From Elysia crispata (lineage: Eukaryota; Mollusca; Gastropoda; Plakobranchidae), in the NCBI GenBank assembly GCA_033675545.1, contig JAWDGP010005713.1, positions 55,001 through 119,000 of the forward strand: 64,000 bases of DNA, in the 5' to 3' direction. The stretch's first letter is position 1; each line of letters begins with the position of its first letter. Of this stretch, positions 26,001 through 50,400 are shown one piece after another. The notes under the pieces are model-generated. The model saw only the letters and a program-made list of their open reading frames with translations. It searched no databases and was not told the origin of the DNA. A program made the position numbers and the translations under genes.

Positions 26001-27341
26001 TCAAATATTTTATAAAGAAGCTCTAGTTGTGTGTTAAGGCCAAGCATTATTATTTTTCTTGTGATAACTTTTCATTTTCATTTTTCTTAACAACTTGTAT
26101 AAAATAGATAAGCCCATTATTTTATAGTATTATGTTAGGAACAGTTTAAAGATAATGGCATTTATACATGTGCTGGTGGTGGGTGTTTTTTTTTTTTGTT
26201 GTTTTCTTTTTTACATTTCTTAATTTTATAGAAAATCAGTCATTACAGGATCATTTTTGCTTCCTTTTTTTTTTCAAACAGGCAATCATATATTTTAAAA
26301 AGATGTCCCTGTACTTGACAAAATTTTTCTGAGTAATCCTAAGCTCTCTCTGTGACTACTAAAAAACTTTGTTGTGGCAACTTTTGATGGTGTTTGTCGT
26401 TCATGGGGTATTAAATTGTTTTACAGCTCTTTACTATTATTTTATTTTTCAGTTGAACTGCCCTTGTACTTTCCAATGGATCAACCCACATTTATTCTCA
26501 AATCAGTGTACCACAACCAGCATAAAAGACCATATACTGAGAAATACTCCGACTTTCCTTACAGCCCTAGATGGAGTGGCAATGAAATGGTTAAAAGGGC
26601 CAGGTACTGAGGTCCTTTTTTTCTTCTAAATTTTGAAATCCATGTTGTCCTGATTTTTTCAAATTTACCTTCCAATTTTGCTGTTGATTTTTTTTAGTAT
26701 GCTTTTCCATTTCTATTTGGCAAAAATCACTAAAGTAAGTAATTTCAAAATTTTCTTATCATAAAGATTGTTCAGGACTTGTGTGCCATTTACTTAAAAC
26801 TATCAATTTCTTGAACCATAGAAAACTTCAGTTAATTAGCTATTCAAAAAATGTACAGAAAAACTTCAAAGCGGACATCTGGTAAAATGGACATTAAACC
26901 TCTATGAAACAGTTTTAATTATTAATGACAATCAGCAAAGGTATCTGTAAGAATTTTATCTTTTACCTATTTAAGAAGCTTTTCAGGAGTTAATTCATGA
27001 AAAACATTTGCCATCAATCTGAAAAATTGGAAGCTCAATATGCATGTCAGAGTCCCTCTTGGTTTTTCTAACCACTTTAAAAACTGAGGAGTACTTTCAT
27101 CCTAGTTGTATTGCTTAAATAGACTTCAAGAATTACATGACTTCCCTAAAAAACTTAACATAGAAAAACATTTGCTTCAGAAGTTTTGCTTCTAACTATA
27201 CACATGTTTATGGTTTGAATTTTATTTAACGTGCTTTGCAGAGTCTGACACATTTTTTTTTCTTTTTCTTTTTTCAGCACTTTTGTTCTAGCTACAATCA
27301 AAGACTTCCAAAAGGCCTCTGTGAATCACTCAGATAAATGA
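17378..27341 (+). CDS. BABAM2: BRISC and BRCA1-A complex member 2 (BRE), complete, 11 exons
   Basis: Exons: 17378-17517, 19111-19193, 19511-19608, 20597-20779, 21688-21762, 22939-23039, 23551-23650, 25117-25187, 25805-25887, 26453-26603, 27278-27341. All are GT-AG and phase-consistent; 1149 nt give 382 aa against 383 in human. Diagnostic matches to human BRE include RITDCFSG (RITDLKSG), KCDRFTLKIPYA (NCDRFKLHIPYA), PPDFIFDAE (PPDFIFGED), VDFSSIPTYL (VDFSNIPTYL), GGSSELRIPAF, KRKDYIAAF, LPLYFPMDQPTF and YPYSPRW-like YSPRWSGNEMVKRA. Known role: a scaffold with two catalytically inactive UEV-like folds that links MERIT40 to the BRCC36/Abraxas K63-specific deubiquitinase in the nuclear BRCA1-A and cytoplasmic BRISC complexes. 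The ATG at 17378 is chosen because similarity begins there; the open frame extends upstream without an ATG. The C-terminus ends NHSDK where the human protein ends ANGKL. Confidence 0.96.
19991..20066. repeat. (CT)n microsatellite in BABAM2 intron 3
   Basis: 76-bp CT array followed by gtctgtct, lying in a wider pyrimidine-rich stretch (about 19915-20075) between BABAM2 exons 3 and 4. Confidence 0.97.
24262..24505 (+). mobile_element. 3' fragment of the same LINE family in BABAM2 intron 7
   Basis: In shifting frames the plus strand encodes LGHVMRWREI, then LTKWLNVG, VTDALKATR, WKVMMAYVKE and GT, the same C-terminal block found on the minus strand at 12590-12800. The segment ends with a TGAT-rich tail (ttgatggattgatgaaa). 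Stops and frameshifts make it a dead 5'-truncated copy. The reverse transcriptase core was not found upstream of it. Confidence 0.8.
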
Positions 27342-28949
<1,608 letters not shown>

Positions 28950-28955
28950 AATAAA
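28950..28955 (+). promoter_or_regulatory. Candidate BABAM2 polyadenylation signal
   Basis: Canonical AATAAA about 1.6 kb after the BABAM2 stop codon; the first exact match on the plus strand downstream. Use is unproven. Confidence 0.3.
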
Positions 28956-32978
<4,023 letters not shown>

Positions 32979-33405
32979 GGTATTATTGGAGTTATCGGCC
33001 GAACTTACTTATAGCTTTAAAATTGTATTAAATTCTTAATGAATTTGATATGCTGAAGATGAATATGAAGGTTTTATTCGTCTGAGATAAATACTTTTCA
33101 AGATGTAAGCATATTTGTGTTGCTCTATAATTTCGTTAAACTACAAGTTCCGAATTCGTTTAGTAACAATGGTATTATTGCAGATATCGGGCCAACTCAC
33201 CAGCTTTAAAATTGTATTTTTCGTAATGATTTTGATATGCCGAACACAAATGTGAAGGTTTTATTTCTTGCGAATAAATACTTTTCAAGATATAAGCATT
33301 TTTGCGTTGCTCTAAAATCCCATTTAACTATAAGTTTTGATTTGTCGGGGAACGTTCAATTGTGAAGCCTAACGTGAGTTGGGCCGATGTCTGCAAATTT
33401 ACCAA
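32979..33405. repeat. Diverged two-unit tandem repeat with an inverted terminal copy (MITE-like)
   Basis: Two units of about 190 bp start with ggtattattg at 32979 and 33171 and share blocks in order: agctttaaaattgtatt, tttgatatgc, tgaaggttttatt, aaatacttttcaagat and gttgctct. At 33373-33403 a 31-bp segment (cgtgagttgggccgatgtc…) is the imperfect inverse of the start of unit 2 (ggtattattgcagatatcgg, then gccaactcac). Inverted termini around a non-coding core suggest a non-autonomous DNA element, one copy of which was duplicated. Confidence 0.65.
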
Positions 33406-35372
33406 AAATATTTCTTTGTGAGGATAGGTTTTCAAATAAAGGAAAAGTATTGTAAGGGCCTATTCATTTATAAACATAAAGAAATCTATTCTATATCCTT
33501 ATGAGACTGGTGTAACTGTAAGAATCATGCAAGAATTTCATTAATGAGGGCCAAAGTAGACCAGTACATTATAAATTTGCGAGAATCAGGATTAATATGT
33601 TCCTTTAACATAGATGTTTAGAGGCCTAAAATCCAAGTCATCTTTTCAAGAGCGGAGATAAAAACAATAATTGATTATTAAAATTTTTAAATTATAAAAT
33701 AACTATTTTCAGATTTCTAATTCTATATATTCTTTAGTTATAAAGGCTATGTATCGAAATATAAGTTCATCTATAGAGTTTAGGTTGGCTTTTTTGGTTT
33801 TGTTGAAAGTTGAAAGTCATTTTAAGCTTTTCTTCAACTTTTTTTTATTTACCATGAATTGACAAATTAAAGGTGGCATTTGGGTTATAAGATTAAGAAT
33901 GCACCTTTAACTTAAAAAAGAATAAATTTCACATGAATTTTCCAGCTGAAAAGTTGCTAATTAATATGTTTGCATGTTTGTTATACTAAAAACTATTTGG
34001 AAGAAAAGTTTCAACTGAAAGGTACTACTTGAGATAAGTGTATTATGGCAAAAAATTGACAAGATGAAATTTAGATGTAAAGATGCATGTTCGTTAATTT
34101 AGCCAATTCATCTAAATGGATCCAGCAGATCCTCTTCATAATATCCAGACTTAAAAAGCAAATGTAACAGCAGAATTGATATTGCGTTGATGATTTTTTA
34201 AAATAAAAGCAAATAAGTTTCAAGCTTAATAAGGCGCAATGCTTTTCAATTTTTCCGCTTGCAACGGAACCACACCTTACTCCTGTTTCATAAGGCAATA
34301 CAAATATGTTCTTTCATTTCTAAGTCTGAGTACCAATCTGAGGATGTTCTACACTGTTTTAACTCACTGAATGATTTTCCCCTGCATTACACGGGATCAG
34401 TGATTTTCTCGGGAAGCCTATCCCGTGCAACAAGTGGCCTTTCATAAATTTTTTCTTGCCCACTATGGTTTCTAAGGCTTAAATAAATACCCTCTACACA
34501 AGCAAAAAATCTTAGTTTCAAATTTGTGTAGACGGGGGTGGAAAAGAGCTGACACTTTTTTTTTTTATGAATTTTTTTCCGGAGGTCACTTCGGAGACGC
34601 ACAGCTACACTAGATCTAGATCTAGTAAACTTTCACATGCAGGCAAATTACGTAATGGATATTATTTTTGGGGGGTCAGTTATATAAAAATTGTCTACGT
34701 TCAAAAAAAATCATTCTAAAAAAAAGCATTTAACAAATAGTATTCAAATTTGTTTTATTTTAAAAATTGATTCATTAGGAATGTCATGGTAATTTTTTGT
34801 AAAACCTGCCTGAAATACTGGCCTTTAACACTTGTAAACCTTAAAATAGTCTGCACTTGAGTGAGTTAAACTGCTTGGCCCAAGAGGGATCCTGGGATAG
34901 AGATATATTCTCTGTTCTACAGAGCCAGTAAGTTTTCCAATATAGAAGTGACGACAAAGTTGGCAAAGTTAGTTCTAAAATTGGCTCCCAAAGGATGCCA
35001 CTGGACATTTTAGATACAAGTGGGTGACCTTGGTCTACCAGGAAATCTAAAATGGGATGAAGGGCTATCCCGTTCCTCCATGGGAAAAATGGCTTATTAC
35101 AGATTTGTAAACATGTCTCCACCAGAAGCCTCCAAAATTCAGATCCTAATCCAGACTTATTTTCCCAAAAGCCTCAGTTTATGGAACATACTCTAAGCTA
35201 GAGTTTAGGACACTGTGTTCACAATTTATTCAATTTATTTGATTGGCCTAATAATTATTGTAATTAAATGTAATTCACATTTTCACGATTTTGGTCTGTT
35301 ATATCTTTTGTTCAAAGTATAATCACTGTCCATTAATTATGAAACAGATCAGACATCTTGTACCCTTTGAAA
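33406..35372. other. Upstream region of RRP36
   Basis: Probable promoter and 5' UTR side of RRP36. It contains the 18-bp TAGATCTA palindrome at 34609-34626 and a minus-strand open segment at 34841-35122 of moderate GC, described as a finding. No TATA box is assigned. Confidence 0.4.
34609..34626. promoter_or_regulatory. 18-bp perfect palindrome ACTAGATCTAGATCTAGT
   Basis: The sequence equals its own reverse complement over 18 bp. It contains the TCTAGATCTAGA motif seen in the KIZ/BABAM2 promoter interval at 17243-17254. It lies about 750 bp upstream of the RRP36 start codon. A regulatory role is inference from position and recurrence. Confidence 0.4.
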
Positions 35373-42863
<7,491 letters not shown>

Positions 42864-43610
42864 ACATGATAAAATTTGAATTTGTAGATGCAACAGAGAG
42901 AGAGGATAAAAGATGTTCCGTATGATTGGTGTTTGGAACTTATAACACAAAAAAAATTGTGAGTCTCTTATAAATGAAGTATTTAATTTGCAATATGGAG
43001 AGATTCAATTGGTTGGGATAATGAAAGGTATTTGAAATGGATGACAAATTACATTTTTGTATTGTGTTTTAATCACCTTAAAAATGTTTTTATTTACTCT
43101 GCTCTTTTTCATTGACTAAAAGTGACATGCAGCATCTCTCTTGGGTTCATTACCTGGTTTTACATTTTAATTCTGTGCTGCAATTTTTTTTTTCTTTCCT
43201 GATTAGTTAGAGATATAAGAAAATATTCTCCTCTTTTATATTTGGTGTAACGAGACAGTCAGGGCTATACATTTTTGATTGGGAAATCTGTGGTTGAAAC
43301 ACCTTAGCTAAGACTGGGTCATGTGCGTTGGAAGGGTACTTGAAGCTTGAATAGCGACTAGATTAAGCTTGCGGTTATGCCTTGTAATAGATCAGAAATC
43401 TGTCAAGGACATCACTGGCAGATCATGCATCTGCTTAAGGCAGTTGGAATTTAGATAAGCCTCTTGATATTTTTGTAAACATCAAGCACTTTTGAAACAA
43501 CCTTATTTCTTTTATGATAGGATATGATGAAGTGTTAATAATTTGTCAGGATTTTTTCTATGACTTTCTTAGGTCTCTCCTAAAAAAAAAAAACCCAAAA
43601 AATGACATCA

Positions 43611-43616
43611 AATAAA
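43611..43616 (+). promoter_or_regulatory. Candidate RRP36 polyadenylation signal
   Basis: Canonical AATAAA about 750 nt after the RRP36 stop codon, following a poly-A/poly-C stretch. No nearer exact hexamer was seen. Confidence 0.4.
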
Positions 43617-44744
43617 CATAGACAAATAACATTGAGTAAGAAACTAGAGTTATAAAATTGTCTGTTGATGAAATTGTATTATGGTGAATATGTGATCCCC
43701 CAAACAGTAATTTGTCAAATAGGAGCTTGTCATTAATTATTATGAGTTCATTATTTTATTCATATGTTAAATGTGATCAAATTTGGCAATAATTCTTATA
43801 TTTTTCATGGAATGAAGTGCCCATGTAAGTAGTGATGGCAACAAAGATTCCCTTTTTTATAGGATGAGATTCATCATTCAGTTTTCCCTTATTGAAGAAT
43901 GTGTTGATTCAAACATTATCTCTTCTTAAATGTAATTAATAATTTGCCTTCTCTTTGATAGGTTTAAAAAATCCAAATTTGTTCTCGATTTAAGTTTGTA
44001 ATGTAATCCTGACCCATTTTCAAAATACCAATATGAGTGTTGAAAGCCCACAATCAAGTTTTGCCAGTCTGAGCAATGTTAAATTTATTTATAGTTTTAT
44101 GCATATATGATGCATTAAAAAAAAAAAGAATGATTGATAAAGTTTTGTTTCCTTTTATTTTCTTATGTAATGTGTCACTATGTAATGTATGTATTTTGTT
44201 TCTCAAAATTATGATCTGGAAAGGCTGGCAGGTCTGGCTTTGTTTTTTTTTTATTATCATTATTTATTTGGTTATCTAAATTCCTTTTTATTTTTCATTT
44301 ACTTGCTGATGTCTTAACAATTGTTTACTTAAATACAGCTTAAAGAACTACTTTTGATGTATGATTGTTTTGTTAAAACTGAACTTCAGATTTTGTAAAA
44401 TAAATGATTTGTTTCCAGCATGCAGCCAGGAAGATTCTTTGATTCAAATGGAACGCGGGCAAATATTCAAACAAAACTTCAGTATTCAGGATCCAATAAG
44501 ATGTGAACATGTATTTTTCTTTTTGTTTTTGTTTTTGAACAAAAATTAATTTTCCGTTTAAAATATTGAACAATGAAGCTTAGAAAAGGTAATTAAACAT
44601 GAAATCCTCAGATCTATATCTCATTACTTTATAAAAGATTGAAAACAAGCACTAAATGAACATGGTTGGATCGTTAAGAAAAAATTCTCTACTTATTTGA
44701 ATGCTTATAGATATTAGCTATCTTGAATTAAGTTAAAGGAAAAT

Positions 44745-44960
44745 GAATCCCGAACAGGATTCGAGAGTAGGGGAACCAGGAGTAGAGTCCTGATTGTTCT
44801 TGGTATATGACAACATTGACATTGTAAGGTAGTTTGCCATTGCTTTCCTTGTCACCTTTTATTTCGCCAAGTCTGAAGAAACCTGGCTACTTTAGTGCTG
44901 GGTGGACACAGAGGAGCTAAAAAACTTTTTGGCCTGGTCTGTGATTTGAACATGGGACCA
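44745..44960. repeat. Possible SINE-like or dispersed repeat fragment
   Basis: Block of higher GC than its surroundings with phrases typical of dispersed repeats (tttgccattgctttccttg, then tttagtgctgggtggacac). On the minus strand it contains ggtcccatgttcaaatca, which includes an RNA polymerase III B-box-like GTTCAAATC. No matching copy was seen elsewhere in the window, so repeat status rests on composition alone. Confidence 0.3.
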
Positions 44961-45299
44961 TTTACTTGTTGAAATTACAGTAATAATTTACAAGGTGTAC
45001 CATCTTCTTGTATCATTAAGTATCTACTCCAGTATTTTATGGAACAAAATTTGTGCTCAAAAGCAAAAAAAAACCCTGTTATGCATACAAATTGTGAGAA
45101 AAACAACAACCATGAAACAAAGGTTTTTGGGGGACATATGGTTAAGTGGGTATTCTTTTTATAGAAGAAGGTAGTGCATCTTGACATTTTTTGCATGAAG
45201 AAGTTTTATTTTTTTAAAAAGTGAAATCTTTACAATTAATCAGATTAACAGATTTAAGAAAAGTCAAGTCAGATAAGGAGCATTGAGGAAATTTAAGCT

Positions 45300-45374
45300 C
45301 TTGCAACACATGCCATTTTTTCCAAGTTTTATAATTAGGTTATAAGACTTGGACAAAACGGCATGTGTTGCAAG
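45300..45374. repeat. Near-perfect 75-nt hairpin (34-bp stem, 7-nt loop)
   Basis: Left arm 45300-45333 and right arm 45341-45374 pair over 34 positions: the outer 15 bp (cttgcaacacatgcc) are perfect and the rest has two mismatches and one G-U pair. The loop is attaggt. Size and pairing resemble a microRNA precursor or the folded core of a tiny inverted-repeat element; sequence alone does not decide. Confidence 0.75.
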
Positions 45375-46181
45375 TCCTTCAACCAAACTTTTATTGCTGC
45401 TTTTCAAATATCCACAATTGATTCAAAAAATCAATTATTTGAGAAAGTGATAATATGTGTCTGATATTCAACTAGTCATAGTGGAGAAAACTACAGGTAT
45501 AGACTTATAACTGTAAAACGTATTATTTTTGGTCACCTGAGCAAGTTAAGTACATGGCAATCAAAAGCTTTACCAAGCAGTTTCTGCCTTATTCTGCCTT
45601 TTACCCAACAAAATGGATTGACTAATCACCTTCATAGGACTGTCTAACATAACATTGGTTCTAGTCATACATAATAAAAAGTAATATGGCTTCAGATCAC
45701 CACAAATTAAGCTGATTATATTCTGCTGGGCCTGCATGTTAACTGGGAGTTAGTTAACAAGTGAAGTATGTAAGTTAACACATGAAAGCAACTGTTCTGT
45801 ATAACTTGTTGCATAATGTAGAGATATTGTAAAATTTTAAGAGTGCTATAGAAATGGGGCTTGAGTTGTAAATGTGTATATGCATCAAGATATAAACATG
45901 GTTATGTATGGTTCATGAGATTTTAGAAATATGTTACCTGGCAAATTGTGCAGCATTACAATGTTTCTTGTACAACCACATTGTTTCTGAATTTATAGAA
46001 AATTTCACATAATTTTGAAGTGCTCGGTTGGGTCTTAGAAAATTGTCAAGCATGTCATTTAGGAGATTTTTAATTTCCTTCAGGTACCTCTCTTCAAAAA
46101 CATATCAGTTTAAGGCAGTAGATCAAATCATGTAATTCTTATGATCAGAGATTATGGTGCAATTGAGAACTCTACACTATG

Positions 46182-47454
46182 CTGTCCCCGCGGAATTATG
46201 CCATTTTTTGGGCAAAATTATGCCAAATTATGCAAAAAAAAGGGGGCAAATTATGCCATAAATTATGCCAAAAAAACCCTGACATTTATGCATGTCCTTG
46301 CGTGCTTTTGTAACCCCCAAAACCTAATTTTCACAAAAAGTATGAGTGCTGTTAGGTTAAAAAGCTACATTAAGTTATTTCGTTTCATTAAAGCAGCTAA
46401 AAAGAAGAAAGATATATCAGAATACTTGACAATGTACATGCACAAGTACATATTTTAAAGAATATTAATTTTAACCTTTAGCATGCTACACCAGCCTCTG
46501 TGGCAGTTAGAAAGGGCCACCCAAGGCAGAGTAGTGTGTTAAGAATGGGCTATTTACAAACGTCACCTAAAATAGCTAACATTTAAATGATCGAATGGTA
46601 AGGAAGAAAACAAGATACACATGAATTACAATGATAATTAATAAAGAAATGAATTTTTGACAATATGTTATTTATTATTGGTAATAATGAATCTGCATTT
46701 ATTTAAAATTATGACAAGAACTGCTTTAAAAATCACATGAAAGTCTTTGAAAATTACCTTTCAAAGATGTGTAATTTGCTAAAAATAAATTAAAAAATAT
46801 TACCGCATACAACAAAGAATCAATAAACTTGTTATAGAACATAAAAACAAGAGCCTTAAGGTTATCCTCACTCAGAGAGCGTCTACGGTCTGAAATGACC
46901 AAGTTGTATAATGAAAAGCTTTGCTCTGCATTGGCTGAATTTAGGAGGGCATAAACTTTGACAGCTGAGGCAACTCATCTGTGGACTCCCTCTGTTTTTC
47001 GACGACAGACTTTCTCTCGTGGTTGAGGACAACATTGCACACAGTGCAGAAACGTGAGTCCATTGTTTGAATTCACTGTGCCACTGAAGGGCTGTGACAT
47101 TATGTCCTGACTTTTGTACAAAGCGATCCATTGAGTAGGCTATAGCGAGATTTTATTTAAATTTTAAACTGACAATAGTTGAGCGTACGGTTGGGACTTC
47201 GAAATGGCGAGCGAGAGGAAAACAATGCTGGAGTCACAGGAGTGGATAGGCGGGTACACGCCATTTGCGGTCATGAATCAGAGCTCTTTTATAATTAAAA
47301 GTAACAAAAGTGAAAATGAATGGAAAAAAAAATCAGAAAATGCAGGCTTTGAAAACGAAAATAAAAGCCCAAATTCTGCTGGGAAAAAAAGCCAAATTTT
47401 TTTTTTATCGTTTTGCTGATAGATGCAGAAGGCCTCATCTTCCTGGAGGGACAG
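46182..47454 (-). mobile_element. Internally deleted hAT-like DNA transposon
   Basis: On the minus strand, 47063-46941 encodes a zinc-finger-like start (DSRFCTVCNVVLNHERKSV) of the type found in CGGBP1-like/hAT proteins. Directly after, in another frame, 46963-46810 encodes NSANAEQSFSLYNLVISDRR and SLSEDNLKALVFMFYNKFID, resembling the C-terminal dimerisation block of hAT transposases. The catalytic middle is missing, so this is a dead deletion derivative. The boundaries are proposed from CTGTCCC at 46182-46188, its inverse GGGACAG at 47448-47454, and flanking direct repeats ACTATG (46176-46181 and 47455-47460). Further inward the ends match only loosely. hAT elements normally make 8-bp duplications, so a 6-bp one is atypical. 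Confidence 0.55.
46192..46270. repeat. Cluster of AATTATGCC motifs at one transposon end
   Basis: Five near-identical AATTATGC(C) units occur within about 80 bp, separated by A- and G-rich spacers, just inside the left end of the hAT-like element. Subterminal repeats of this sort are known transposase-binding arrays in hAT elements; the role here is inferred. Confidence 0.6.
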
Positions 47455-47460
47455 ACTATG

Positions 47461-50400
47461 CATGCTCATAATTGGGTACATTTTTTAAAATTCTATTTAG
47501 AATCAACCCCAATCTCCTTAGTCCAGTCCACATCATGGCAAAACACCTCAAAAACTTTTAGTACAAGTTAATGATTACATTAGGTTTTGGAAATTGAAAA
47601 TAGCAAGTTATTAAAATAATGTTTTCCTTGTTTTTAGCATTCAATTCTTTTTTTTTAATCAAATGCTCCATCTTTGCCATTTTATTAAATTACTTAACAA
47701 CTTGATACAGTTGTAAACATAGCAATTTTGAAAGGCAGGGGACATTAAGGCACAACATTTATACCCACAGGTAGAAGCCTGATTTTTTGCTCGGGATTGA
47801 CAATCCTGTTCGTATGAATAATTTTTGTTTCTTATATTTTTTTAGTAAAAATCGTTGTAAAACAGTTAACTTTTGGACTTCTTGATAAGTTTTATGAAGT
47901 CTCTGATTCTAAATTTGTTATTTTTTTCTATACAAACACAAGAATTCTTTGTATATAAAAAAAAACAAAACAATAATTTGAACATCTAGACTGTTCTAAG
48001 CTAGAGCAAAAGCTGCACCTACAGATGCTTCAGCATCAAAGAGAACTACATTAAGTCTTCAACAAGCCAAACAAGTTGGGACTTAAAATGGCTGAAGAGA
48101 TTTGATTCCACCTCTCACCTGCAAGCTGCTGGCAGTAAATTCTTTGAATTGAATAAAAAAGCATGCAGGTTTATGGCCTACATAAGAGGTATTAGAAAAT
48201 TTTCTTGCTGGGGAAAAAGGCATGAGATATTAAGTTTACAAGAAAGGCTACATGAGTGTCAATAGTGTCATATATTGTGACAGTTCTGAAATGGGTCTTG
48301 TCTTTTAATTCCTTGAATGTTTTTTTTTTAATTTTTAGCTCTTATGCAATGGGTTCACAGTATGATTTTTTTATTTCCTTTGTCATGATACTTCTCATAT
48401 TACTCAATAATCTCAAGAGTGAACGTGAAATTCAGAAATTTAAAACATAATTAATTAAGCTTAGGCACTGCAGAATATTATCTCATTTAAAATGAGTTCC
48501 AAATTGTGGTCATCAATCCAATCACATAAAAATGCAAATCTCTATCAAATTCTTAATAAACTTGACATTTAGTTTTTTTTTATATTTTTCAGGTTAGATA
48601 TATAATGAGTTGAATAATAAATGTATAAAATTTCTTTTTAGGACTATCACTCTTTAACAATAGTTAATACGTTTGCAAAAAGTAATTTTGCTTGCACTTG
48701 GCGAAGTATACTTTTGTGTTGGCTTGAATCACAGTTAATATAATTATGCTAATTTTTATAGCTAATATTATAAAAATGATTCTTTTGTAGTATTCAGGGA
48801 ATTGAGGTCTTTGCAATTTCCAAATGACTTTTTTTTCTTTTTCTTTTTTTAAACTGAACAAAGCAAATTTTATAATGTTCATTAATATCTGCAGTGGCAA
48901 CAAAAAATCATCACAGGATGCTGCTTTCAACTATGCTATTGTTGAAACAAAAGGCTTATAATATCAGAGTTGACCTTGATTAAGTCAGATTTAAGCAGAC
49001 TTCTCAAGTGGACCGAATTCCCTCCACAATTTTTATAAAAATGGTAAGTTGAATAAACACTTTTTGAAGATTTTCCTTTTAGTTTAAATAAAAGAATCTT
49101 TTCAGCCATTTCGTAGATTTGATTCTCTTTGCTAATGATAGAGCGACTGTTTATTACAGGGTCATACAGTCATTGGCTAAGCGTAGTCATAAAAAGAATG
49201 AGTAAGAGGAAAGAGATCTAAGAAATGCATGAATGTAAAAAGAGGTTTCTAGAGCTAGTACCAGTATTAGTACTCCATCTTTGTATGTATAATAATTATG
49301 CTTGCCCAAGATAGCACTTGTAGTGTAACGTGTGCTTTTCCTTAGCTTAGACTATCACTGGCAGGCCTATTTGAACTGCAATTTGTTTATAAACGTTTAT
49401 TTCAGTTTCTCAGGAAACTTCTTATCTTTGCTAAGAATATCAAACAATGAAAAGGTGGCAATTCCTCCTTCTTTGAACTATAATATAGAAACCGAGGGCC
49501 CATGAGTGGAGAAGACAAATTGCAACTTATGCTTAATTTTCAGGACCAGTTTAAGAGAGATGTTAACTGACCAATGGTGAACCGGTTTTCTATGATTGTG
49601 GCCGTTAGTGTTACCGGTACTGCAATCGAAGAGCCAACTAAAGAACTAGATAGTGATTCTCTCCCCCTTAAATCGCCCACATCCCTAACCCTCTACCCTC
49701 AATTCATAGTCCTGACATGCCCAAATCATGTGGATTGCAGCAGGTGGTCTTGGATATGAAGTTAACTTGACTGCCAATTTTTTTTATCATAAGACCAAAC
49801 CAATCTAGTCACAGATTGCTGTCACTGTGAAGTCAAGTAAGAAAGGAGGGGTTTACTGTGATGTAAACAAAGCCATGAGTTTGGAGCACGATGTGTGTGT
49901 GTAAGTAGTATTCCCCCCTGATGATTGTTTTGTCTTTTATTCAAAGTTTCTTCAGAGGAACAACTTTGAACTGAAAATATATTATCCCATCAACTCTCTA
50001 AGAAAACATTTTTTTCTTGAAGCTTATGTGGCTATCTCTTTGACTTTCCTATACTATAAACCATGTTCTTTATATACCATAGATCAGGTGTCAGGTGTCA
50101 TTTTTGCAAAAATAAATGTTCCTTATGGTTTGTTTTGGAAATAAAAGCCTATCTAGATTATTGTTGAAAACTACATTTCACATAATACGAACAGGTACTT
50201 AGCACTGCCATGGGTTCTGTTCAGAAGCTAACTGTTCCTTCTTACATGCATTTCATTATGTGAGTAGAAGCAGGGTTAAGAAAGAGATCAGCTATGTAGA
50301 GAATATGACCACATAAAGTAAGGGTTGTTTTTTTTTTTTGCTAACAAACTTTATAGATGTCAATATATATGATAAAAAAAAAATTATAAATTTAATAGTC

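Larger units (their letters stand above)
43617..46175. other. Intergenic region with a hairpin and a possible SINE-like repeat
   Basis: No protein gene recognised. It contains a moderately GC-rich block at 44745-44960 that looks repeat-derived and the hairpin at 45300-45374; the remainder is AT-rich without visible structure. Confidence 0.5.

Noticed and set aside
49574..49759. 61-codon plus-strand frame in slightly GC-richer DNA
   Set aside because: Preceding sequence has stops in frame and no usable acceptor was found; no domain recognised.
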